Of a DNA stretch of 64,000 nucleotides, positions 55,806 through 62,704 are shown piece by piece. Made by a program: the position numbers and the translations under genes. The notes below the pieces were generated by a model. That model did no database searches. It saw nothing but the letters and a program-made list of their open reading frames with translations, and was not told the DNA's origin. Within the stretch, counting starts at the first letter, position 1; every line of letters begins with the position of its first letter. Location of the stretch: contig NZ_JNBQ01000017.1 of NCBI RefSeq assembly GCF_001019615.1, forward strand, positions 1-64,000, read 5' to 3'. This DNA is from Cellulosimicrobium funkei (GTDB lineage: Bacteria > Actinomycetota > Actinomycetes > Actinomycetales > Cellulomonadaceae).

Positions 55806-56506
55806 GGCACGGCGTCGAACCGGATCGCCCCGGACACCACGAGGTCGGCGCGCGAGCGGGTCGACTCCACGAGGAGCGCGTTGCGCCCGTCGACCTCGTT
55901 CGCCCAGGCGGTCGCGGCCTCGACGGTGCGCCCGTGGCGCGTGTGCCGGTCGACGAGGCGCCGCTCGCGCTCGGCGTCGTCCGTGCCGCAGAACCACGCC
56001 TCGTCGAGCAGGTCGCGCACCCTCCCCCACGGCTCCTCCGGCACGAGGAGGTAGTTCCCCTCGACCACGACGACCGCGTGCGACGGATCGACGGCGATCT
56101 CCCCGGCCACGGGCTCGTCCACCTCGCGGTGGAAGGACGGCGCGTACACGGTGTGGTCGCGCTCCGCGCGCACCCGGCGCAGCAGGGCGACGAAGCCCCA
56201 GCCGTCGAACGTGTCGAGCGCGCCCTTGCGGTCGTGGCGGCCCAGCCGGTCGAGCGTCGCGTTCGCGAGGTGGAACCCGTCCATCGGCAGGTGCACCGCC
56301 TCCGGTCCGAGCGCCTCCACGAGCCGGAGCGCGAGCGTCGTCTTGCCCGCGCCCGGGCTGCCCGCGATCCCGACGACGACGCGCCCGCCGCCCGATCGCT
56401 CGCGGAGCGCGCGCACGCGCGCGAGGAGGGCGCCCGGGTCCGCGACCTCGGCAGGCGGCTGCGCGGTTCCGGGCACGAGGGGCACGGCGTCCTTCTCGAC
56501 GGTCAT
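55781..56506 (-). CDS. Uridine kinase/phosphoribulokinase-like P-loop kinase
   Basis: A 241-residue kinase. Walker A reads GIAGSPGAGKTTLALRL (about 43-59); HLPMDGFHLANATLDRLGRHDRKGALDTFDGWGF (about 70-103) is the substrate-binding stretch of the FrcK/YggC (nucleoside/fructose) kinase group; VVVEGNYLLV holds Walker B. These kinases phosphorylate small sugars, nucleosides or pantothenate; the substrate is unresolved. ATG 56506 is chosen because upstream in-frame starts lack a ribosome site. Convergent with the EEP gene. Confidence 0.87.
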   Translation of the reverse strand: MTVEKDAVPLVPGTAQPPAEVADPGALLARVRALRERSGGGRVVVGIAGSPGAGKTTLALRLVEALGPEAVHLPMDGFHLANATLDRLGRHDRKGALDTFDGWGFVALLRRVRAERDHTVYAPSFHREVDEPVAGEIAVDPSHAVVVVEGNYLLVPEEPWGRVRDLLDEAWFCGTDDAERERRLVDRHTRHGRTVEAATAWANEVDGRNALLVESTRSRADLVVSGAIRFDAVPQARSTSA

Positions 56507-56625
56507 GCACCCAGTGTCCCGTGCCCACGGCTCCGGGGTCGTGGGTCGCGAGGCCGGGACCGATGAGTCGGCGGCGCAGGGCTGGTCTCCCCCTCGACCC
56601 AGCATCTCGAACCCAGGAGGAGAGC

Positions 56626-57204
56626 ATGGCCACGGTGGTCGCAGGAGCAGCGGTGTCGCTGGACGGCTACGTCCAGGACGCCGACGGAAGCATCGAGGCG
56701 CTGTACGCGGACTTCGAGGAGCTGGCGAGCAGCGCGTACCTGCGGGAGCTCCAGGAGCGGACCGGCGCCGTCCTCATGGGCCGGCGCACGTACGACATGG
56801 CCCCGGACCCTGACGGCTACGCGGACGGCTACGAGTTCCAGGTGCCGATCTTCGTCGTCACCCACACGCCGCCGCCGGTCGCGCCGAAGCGCAACGAGCG
56901 GCTGTGGGTCACGTTCGTCACGGACGGCGTCGAGTCGGCGGTCCGGCAGGCCCGCGACGCCGCGGGCGAGCGCGACGTGACCTTCATCGGCGGGGCCGAC
57001 GTCTTCCACCAGCTCTGGGCCGCCGGGCTCGTCGACGAGCTCGCGGTGGAGGTCATGCCGGTCCTGCTCGGGGCCGGCGTCCGGCTGTTCGACGGCGAGG
57101 CGCCCGCCGCGCTGGAGAAGGTGCGGGTCGACGAGCTCGGCGCGCGGACCGCGCTGCGCTACCGGGTCGTCCGGACACCGGGTCCGACGGCCGGGCAGGC
57201 GTAG
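56626..57204 (+). CDS. Dihydrofolate reductase/RibD C-terminal fold reductase
   Basis: A 192-residue protein: VVAGAAVSLDGYVQDADGS (NADPH/substrate loop), GAVLMGRRTYDMAP (about 43-56) and FIGGADVFHQLWAAGLVDELAVEVMPVLLGAGVRLFDG (about 123-160), the standard RibD_C pattern. It lacks the deaminase half of riboflavin RibD, so it is a stand-alone NADPH reductase of unknown substrate. AGGAGGAG precedes the ATG. It ends 1 bp before the convergent AraC gene stop. Confidence 0.88.
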   Translation: MATVVAGAAVSLDGYVQDADGSIEALYADFEELASSAYLRELQERTGAVLMGRRTYDMAPDPDGYADGYEFQVPIFVVTHTPPPVAPKRNERLWVTFVTDGVESAVRQARDAAGERDVTFIGGADVFHQLWAAGLVDELAVEVMPVLLGAGVRLFDGEAPAALEKVRVDELGARTALRYRVVRTPGPTAGQA

Positions 57205-57205
57205 C

Positions 57206-57991
57206 TCAGGCGCTCGCCGGCACGACCCGGTCCCCCGACCCCTCGGGCGGACGGGTCGCGAGCACCGCGACCGGGTCGCGCGCGAGGTCGGCGACCGGCA
57301 ACCCGGTCTCCCGGCTCAGCGCGCGCAGCAGCCCGGCGCGCGACGCGTAGCCCGCGGCGCGCGCCGCGGCATCGAGGTGCGACCCGCCGCGCAGCCGGGC
57401 GACGGCGACGTTGAGGTGGGCGCGCGTGCGCCAGCGCCCGAACGCGAGCCCGGTCTCCTCGACGAAGAGGCGCTGGACGTGCCGCGCGCTGGCGCGGCGC
57501 CGGTCGGCGAGCTCGTCGAGCGTCGCGACGCCCCGGCGGGCCTCCTCCGCCACGGCCCGCGCCACGGGGTGCACGGGCAGCCGCAGGACGAAGTAGTCGC
57601 CCGCGAGCCCCCGCAGGACCTCCTCGAGCGCGGCGCGGAACGGGGCGACCTGCTCGGGCGTCGCCGGGGCCGCGCACAGGACGGCCGTGAGCACGGTGGT
57701 GAGGGCGGGCACGACGCCGAGGCGGTGGACGCGCGTCGGCGGCTCGACCCCGGGCGAGAGCACGGGGCCGATCGCCATCGAGTCGCCGGGGAGGCGCATC
57801 GCGTGCGGGACGCGCGGGGCGAGCCAGAGGTTCTCGTGCGTCCGCAGGGTCAGGGGCGCGCCGTCGACGACGAGCTCCGCGGTGCCGGCGACGACGTGGA
57901 CGAGGTGCGGCTCGTCGTGCGCGTGGGTGTCGTGCCCGAGGAAGCGGACGGAGTGCTCGGGGACGACGGCGCCCAGCCCGGTCGGGGTCAT
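57206..57991 (-). CDS. AraC-family regulator with cupin sensor domain
   Basis: A 261-residue protein. The N-terminal cupin (HSVRFLGHDTHAHDEPHLVHVVAGTAELVVDG...LAPRVPHAM, about 9-65) should bind a ligand; the C-terminal AraC helix-turn-helix pair is in ARHVQRLFVEETGLAFGRWRTRAHLNVAVARLRGGSHLDAAARAAGYAS (about 172-220). It is divergent from the iron-regulated binding-protein gene 171 bp away and is a candidate to activate siderophore uptake when the ferric siderophore is present. A GGAG sequence precedes the ATG. Confidence 0.88.
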   Translation of the reverse strand: MTPTGLGAVVPEHSVRFLGHDTHAHDEPHLVHVVAGTAELVVDGAPLTLRTHENLWLAPRVPHAMRLPGDSMAIGPVLSPGVEPPTRVHRLGVVPALTTVLTAVLCAAPATPEQVAPFRAALEEVLRGLAGDYFVLRLPVHPVARAVAEEARRGVATLDELADRRRASARHVQRLFVEETGLAFGRWRTRAHLNVAVARLRGGSHLDAAARAAGYASRAGLLRALSRETGLPVADLARDPVAVLATRPPEGSGDRVVPASA

Positions 57992-58083
57992 GCGCGCTCC
58001 TCTCCCCTGGCTCGCGGGTCCCAGGTCGCCGTGTCGTCTCCGGGACGGGTCGTGTCATGTTCGGACGCGGGCCGTCCGTCAGG

Positions 58084-58102
58084 TGTGGTTAGCCTAACCT
58101 CG
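58084..58102. promoter_or_regulatory. IdeR/DmdR-type iron box before the siderophore-binding protein
   Basis: TGTGGTTAGCCTAACCTCG matches 15 of 19 positions of TTAGGTTAGSCTAACCTAA. A perfect palindrome ACCTCGCGAGGT (58097-58108) overlaps its end and could be the AraC-protein or a second regulator site. Confidence 0.8.
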
Positions 58103-58162
58103 CGAGGTGCGCCCCGGTACGCCGTGCGGCCCCCGCGTCCCTGCTGCCGAGTGTGAGGTTCC

Positions 58163-59206
58163 ATGCTGTCGTCACGTCGCCCCGCCCGCCGTCCCCTCGC
58201 CGCGCTGAGCGCGCTCGTCGCCGCCGCGACGCTCGCGCTGGCGGGATGCTCCGCCGACACGACGCCGTCGGACGCGGGCGCCGAGCCGTCCGCGGAGCCC
58301 GACACGACCGCCTCCGAGACCGCTGCCGAGCGGGTCGTGACGACCGACCAGGGCGACGTCACCGTCCCGACCGACCCGCGGCGCGTCGTCGTGCTCAACC
58401 ACGCCCTCGCCGGGTACCTGTACGCGCTCGACGTGCCGGTGCTCGCCACGGTCCCCGAGGTGACCGACGACCCGGACCCGAAGTTCTCCACCTTCTGGGC
58501 CGAGGAGGCCGAGGCCGACGGCACCGAGCTCATCGAGTGGAGCGCCGACGGCTACAACCTCGAGGCGATCCTCGCCCTCGAGCCCGACCTCATCGTGGGC
58601 GGCGGCTGGGGCTTCCCGCTCAAGCAGGCGACCGACGTCTACGACGGCCTGAGCCAGATCGCCCCCACCGTCCTCGTCAGCGGCACGTACACGACGTGGC
58701 AGGAGCAGTTCGCGTTCCTCGCGCAGGACGTGTTCGACGACGCCGCGACGTACGACGAGCTCGTCGCCGGGTACGACGCACGCGTCGCCGAGGTGGCCGA
58801 CGCGATCACCGTCCCGGAGGGCGAGACGGCCTTCCTGGCGCTGACGTCGGAGGGCAAGGCGTTCGCGCTCATCGAGGGCGAGGCGCTCCCGAACACGTTC
58901 GCCGACCTGGGCTTCGCGATCCAGCCGATCCAGGAGGAGACCGGCGCCGAGCCGTACACGCCCGGGGGCGACATGTTCGAGGTCTCGGCAGAGCAGGTGA
59001 CGTCCGTGGTCAGCGCGCCGAACGTGTTCGTCATCGGGTTCAACGGCGCGGAGATCGACGTCGACGCCCTCTCCGCCGACCCGGTGTACGCGGGCCTGCC
59101 GTCGTTCGTCGCCGGCACGGCGCACGAGCTGCCCACGTGGACGATCCGCGGGGACTACCACGAGGCCATGGCCCTGCTCGACGTCGTCGAGGAGCAGTTC
59201 TCCTGA
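58163..59206 (+). CDS. Iron-siderophore ABC transporter substrate-binding lipoprotein
   Basis: A 347-residue FecB/FepB-type protein. A basic N-terminus and hydrophobic stretch end in a LAGC lipobox (Cys29), then an acidic linker. RRVVVLNHALAGYLYALDVPVLATVPEV and EAILALEPDLIVGGGWG are the periplasmic-binding type III signature. It should capture a ferric siderophore, possibly the hydroxamate made by the des operon, for permeases not encoded in this window. The iron box 60 bp upstream indicates iron repression. Its stop overlaps the next ATG by one base (TGATG). Confidence 0.92.
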   Translation: MLSSRRPARRPLAALSALVAAATLALAGCSADTTPSDAGAEPSAEPDTTASETAAERVVTTDQGDVTVPTDPRRVVVLNHALAGYLYALDVPVLATVPEVTDDPDPKFSTFWAEEAEADGTELIEWSADGYNLEAILALEPDLIVGGGWGFPLKQATDVYDGLSQIAPTVLVSGTYTTWQEQFAFLAQDVFDDAATYDELVAGYDARVAEVADAITVPEGETAFLALTSEGKAFALIEGEALPNTFADLGFAIQPIQEETGAEPYTPGGDMFEVSAEQVTSVVSAPNVFVIGFNGAEIDVDALSADPVYAGLPSFVAGTAHELPTWTIRGDYHEAMALLDVVEEQFS

Positions 59207-60981
59207 TGGCCCAGCACCGCCTGCGCACGCACCCGCTGGTGCTGCGGCGCGTCGAGGTCGCGCGCGTCGTCGACGTGACGCCTCGCATGCGCCGGGTGAC
59301 GCTCGTCGGGCCCGAGCTCGGGGCCTTCGAGCGCGACGGCCTGCCGATGCCGGCGTTCGACGCGCCGTGGTTCGACGACCACGTGAAGATCGTGCTCGCC
59401 GCCGACGGCGACCTCGCCGCCGCGCTGCCCGTGCAGCGCGCGCACGGGATCGACTGGCCGCCCGCGCCGAACCGGCAAGGCCGCGACTACACCCCCCGCC
59501 GCTGGGACGCGGCGGCGGGCGAGCTCGACCTCGACCTCGTGCTGCACGGCGACGGCCCGGCCGCGGCGTGGGCCCAGGCCGCGCGCCCGGGCAGCGAGCT
59601 GTGGTTCGTGGGCCCCAAGGCCTCCACGGTCTGGCCCGACGACGTCGACTGGGCCCTGCTCGCCGGCGACGAGACGGCGCTGCCCGCGATCGGGCGCTTC
59701 CTCGACGAGCGTCCGGTCGACGTGCCCGTGCAGGTCGTCGTGACGATCGGCGTCGAGGCGGCCCGGCAGGACCTCGCGCTGCGCGCGGGCGACTCCGTGC
59801 GGTGGGTCGTCGCGCCGGAGGGCGACCGCGCCGCGCTCGACGACGCCGTGCGCGCTCTGGAGTGGTGGCCCGGCCAGGTCTACGCGTGGGCGGCGAGCGA
59901 GAGCCGCGCGCTCCTGCCCGTGCGGCGCTACCTCACGCGCGAGCGCGCCGTGCCGCGCACGCACGTCGACGTCACCGGTTACTGGCACGCGGAACCGGCT
60001 GCCGCCCCGGCGCCGGCCCAGGGGCCTGCGGCCGAGGCGGAGTCGCAGCCCACGGGGGTCCCGTCCCCCGTGCCCTGGTTCGCGACCCGCGCCGCGCTCC
60101 AGCTCGGCCTGCTCGACGAGCTGGGCGCGGGGCCTCGCGACCTCGCGACCCTCGCCGAGGTGGCGCGCGTCGCGCCGGACGCGGTCCGCGCCCTGGTGGG
60201 CGTGCTCGCGGCGTCGGGCGTCGTGACCCTCGACGGCGACAAGGTCGCCCTGGGCGACGCGGGTGAGGACCTCCTCGACGACGAGCACGAGCGCGAGGAG
60301 TACGAGGGGCTCGAGGCGGACGCCGTCCTGGCGCTCGCCGCGCTCGCCCCCGCCCTGCGCGACGGCGTCCCGGCCTGGTCACGCGCGCGCGGCCGGTCGT
60401 TGCGCGCCGAGGTCGAGGCGGACGCCGACCGCGCCGCGGAGGTCGTCGAGGGCGCCGACGTGCTCCCGTACGTGCTCACCGGCCTCGGCACCTGGCCGAT
60501 CTGGGCGGACGCGCGGTCCGTCGCGCTCGGCGGCCCCGGCGCGCTCGTCGTCGCCGACCTGCTCGCCGAGGTCCCGGGCGAGCGCGCGACGACGCTCGTC
60601 GAGGACGCGGTCCCGCTCGGGGTCCTGCGCGAGCAGGCCGGAGCGGTCACGACGCACGCCGCCGCCGAGACGTGGCCTGCGACCGACGTCGCCGTGAGCG
60701 CGCTCGGGACCGGCCACCGCACCGACGACGAGGTCGTCGACCTCCTCGTCGTGATGCGGACCGCCGCGCCGCGCGCGGTCCTCGTCGAGGACTTCACGCC
60801 GGACGGGCTCAGCCCCCACGCCCACGAGCACGCCCTGCTCTCGCTGGCGACGACCGGTACGGCACCGCGCACGCCCGACGACGTCGCGCGGCTCGCGGAG
60901 CGCGCGGGCTGGCGCGTCGAACGGCACGAGGCGCTCGGCTGGGGTGTCGAACGCGTCGAGCTCTCGGCAATGGACGGTTGA
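59206..60981 (+). CDS. Siderophore-interacting reductase fused to an O-methyltransferase-like domain
   Basis: A 591-residue protein. Residues about 10-262 are a complete SIP flavoreductase: GRDYTPRRWD (about 92-101, FAD), WALLAGDETALPAIGRFLDE (about 149-168, NAD(P)H) and TGYWHAE (about 257-263). Such enzymes release iron from siderophores. A Pro/Ala linker (264-289) leads to a winged-helix dimerisation segment (FATRAALQLGLLDELGAGPRDLATLAEVARVAPDAVRALVGVLAASGVV) and a Rossmann-like region resembling plant/PKS O-methyltransferases. The usual SAM loop is not evident, so the second half may only bind a ligand. It is co-translated with the binding-protein gene. Confidence 0.88.
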   Translation: MAQHRLRTHPLVLRRVEVARVVDVTPRMRRVTLVGPELGAFERDGLPMPAFDAPWFDDHVKIVLAADGDLAAALPVQRAHGIDWPPAPNRQGRDYTPRRWDAAAGELDLDLVLHGDGPAAAWAQAARPGSELWFVGPKASTVWPDDVDWALLAGDETALPAIGRFLDERPVDVPVQVVVTIGVEAARQDLALRAGDSVRWVVAPEGDRAALDDAVRALEWWPGQVYAWAASESRALLPVRRYLTRERAVPRTHVDVTGYWHAEPAAAPAPAQGPAAEAESQPTGVPSPVPWFATRAALQLGLLDELGAGPRDLATLAEVARVAPDAVRALVGVLAASGVVTLDGDKVALGDAGEDLLDDEHEREEYEGLEADAVLALAALAPALRDGVPAWSRARGRSLRAEVEADADRAAEVVEGADVLPYVLTGLGTWPIWADARSVALGGPGALVVADLLAEVPGERATTLVEDAVPLGVLREQAGAVTTHAAAETWPATDVAVSALGTGHRTDDEVVDLLVVMRTAAPRAVLVEDFTPDGLSPHAHEHALLSLATTGTAPRTPDDVARLAERAGWRVERHEALGWGVERVELSAMDG

Positions 60982-61027
60982 AGCGGGTCTTCTCGGTAAC
61001 CCAGGCGTGGCGTCGACGCGGGTCGCG

Positions 61028-61056
61028 AACCGGGCCCCGGGGCTCATGGCCCGGTT
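61028..61056. terminator. Hairpin after the siderophore-utilisation pair
   Basis: A perfect 9-bp stem AACCGGGCC/GGCCCGGTT (61028-61036 with 61048-61056) and 11-nt loop, 47 bp past the SIP gene. No T-tract. The rest of 60982-61205 shows no supported gene. Confidence 0.45.
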
Positions 61057-61205
61057 GCCGACAAGGCCTCACGCGGTCGTGCGGTTCGTCGGTCGCCACC
61101 AGCAATGACGAGCTCGCTACTCGCCCTGCCAAGCACGCCGTCGTCTACCGAGGCACGGTTGTCCTGGCCGGGATCGTGATCGGGTTCCGCCTCTACTCTC
61201 TCGTC

Positions 61206-61532
61206 ATGGACGGTCAGTGGACGGTCGAGCCCGAAGAGCTCCCGGATGGATCCCTCCGAGCGCCCGATGACGTCGTCTATCGCCGCACCCCGCGACGCGT
61301 CACCCGAAGGATCGGGAACGAGGTGCTCGCCGCCGGCGCCATCGTGGTCACCGACGTCTACCCCGAAGGCCTCACGTTCCACGTCGGCGACGCGGCGGAC
61401 GCGGCCTGGGAGGACGTCGCGCCGCGCCTGGTCTCCGGACGCCGGACCGATGCGCACGACATCCAATGGGTCGGTCATCTCTGGGAATCAGACGACGGCC
61501 GTCAGTTGATGCGCTTCGACGGCGAGCACTAG
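61206..61532 (+). CDS. Hypothetical protein
   Basis: A 108-residue acidic protein (MDGQWTVEPEELPDGSLR to GRQLMRFDGEH) with no recognised domain, signal peptide or membrane helix. Composition here is somewhat lower in GC than in the neighbours, and the upstream 220 bp is also atypical, so it may be a recent arrival. A TACTCT-like -10 lies four bases before the ATG, close for a leaderless start. Third-position GC bias supports coding, but confidence is moderate. Confidence 0.55.
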   Translation: MDGQWTVEPEELPDGSLRAPDDVVYRRTPRRVTRRIGNEVLAAGAIVVTDVYPEGLTFHVGDAADAAWEDVAPRLVSGRRTDAHDIQWVGHLWESDDGRQLMRFDGEH

Positions 61533-61656
61533 TTCCAGCACGCTCCCGAATCGATGACACCGGAGCGGGGGACGCCTCGCCTCGCCGTCGCCGCGACGCG
61601 CGACGAGTCGTCACCCGAGCCGCCCCTGGCCGGGTCCCCCTCCGTAGACTCGGACG

Positions 61657-62022
61657 ATGAGTCTTCTCGCTGCTGAGCATGCGCTCCAGGCCGCCCAGCG
61701 CGCCAGTGACGTCGACGCGCTGGACGCGTTGCTGCACCCCCGGTGCGTGGGCGTCGGGCCGGACGGGTCCGTCTTCTCCAAGGAGGACGACCTGGAGAGC
61801 CACCGCTCGCGCTTCCTGCGGATCACCCGCCTGGAGGAGGTGTCCCTGGACGTCCAGGAGGACGTCGCGAGCGGGGTGACCCGCCTGGTCGCGGCCGTCG
61901 AGGCGATCCAGGGCGGCGCCGCGGTCTCCGCTCGGCTGACCTACACGCGCCTCTGGGTGCGGGCGGACGACCGCTGGCAGGTGCTGGCTGCGACGCTCGC
62001 ACCGGCCTCCGAGCCCACCTGA
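61657..62022 (+). CDS. NTF2-like/SnoaL-fold protein
   Basis: A 121-residue cone-fold protein: LLAAEHALQAAQRASDVDALDALLHPRCVGVGPDGS then SRFLRITRLEEVSLDVQEDV and YTRLWVRADDRWQVLAATLAP, the DUF4440/SnoaL-like pattern. Members are small enzymes or immunity-type binders; the role here is unknown. ATG 61657 lies six bases from TAGACT (61645-61650), a leaderless promoter. Convergent with the lipoprotein gene, 13 bp away. Confidence 0.82.
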   Translation: MSLLAAEHALQAAQRASDVDALDALLHPRCVGVGPDGSVFSKEDDLESHRSRFLRITRLEEVSLDVQEDVASGVTRLVAAVEAIQGGAAVSARLTYTRLWVRADDRWQVLAATLAPASEPT

Positions 62023-62035
62023 ACCGCGCCGGGCG

Positions 62036-62521
62036 TCACCCTCCGGTGAACATGTCGATGGTCAGCGGTGCGCCGACGGCGTCGCACGCGTCGCCGAGGT
62101 CACCCTCGGCGTCGTCCCACTCCGGGGAGTGCACACCGGTCGACTCCGCGAACGCCCCGGGCGGGAGGGCCGGCGCGACCTCCTGGAGCTCGCCGATCGC
62201 GGTCTGCACGGCAGTGTCCCCGTCGGACGGCAGGCGGTCGAGCACGCGGGTCACCAGCCGGTACCAGCCGTCGCGCTCCTGCGCGTCCATGCGACCGTCG
62301 GCCAGGCTGAGGTCGGCGTTCTCGAGGATCGTCAGCACGTCGCCGTAGGCGGCGCAGGCGGCAGCGTCCTCCGCGGTGTCGTCCCCCGCGGCGTCCTCGA
62401 CCGCAGCGACGTCCGGGGCGGCCGGCGGAGCGGCGTCGGCCTCACCGTCGCCGTCGCAGCCACTGAGAACCACGGCGCCCAGCACCACCGCCGTCACCGC
62501 TGCCCACTGCTTCGCTCGCAC
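62036..62521 (-). CDS. Putative lipoprotein
   Basis: A 161-residue protein from GTG 62521 with a good lipoprotein signal (WAAVTAVVLGAVVLSGC, Cys22), an Asp/Ala-rich linker and a helical domain containing ACAAYGDVLTILENADLSLADG and DLGDACDAVGAP. An upstream in-frame start would add 30 residues before the signal, which is unlikely for a lipoprotein. No family recognised. Confidence 0.68.
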   Translation of the reverse strand: MRAKQWAAVTAVVLGAVVLSGCDGDGEADAAPPAAPDVAAVEDAAGDDTAEDAAACAAYGDVLTILENADLSLADGRMDAQERDGWYRLVTRVLDRLPSDGDTAVQTAIGELQEVAPALPPGAFAESTGVHSPEWDDAEGDLGDACDAVGAPLTIDMFTGG

Positions 62522-62704
62522 CTGCGCACGCTCCCGACGTCGATTCCTGAGGGGACGACTGACGGCGAGAGTCTGCCGCGAGCACGCCGCGACGTCGAGG
62601 GACACGCCCACCGCGCGAGCACCCGGTCGGCACGACGCCCCCAGCGCGCCGTGCCGACCGACCCCCTCGTCGTCCCCGTGAGGTCGTGGTGACGGCCGCG
62701 GGTC

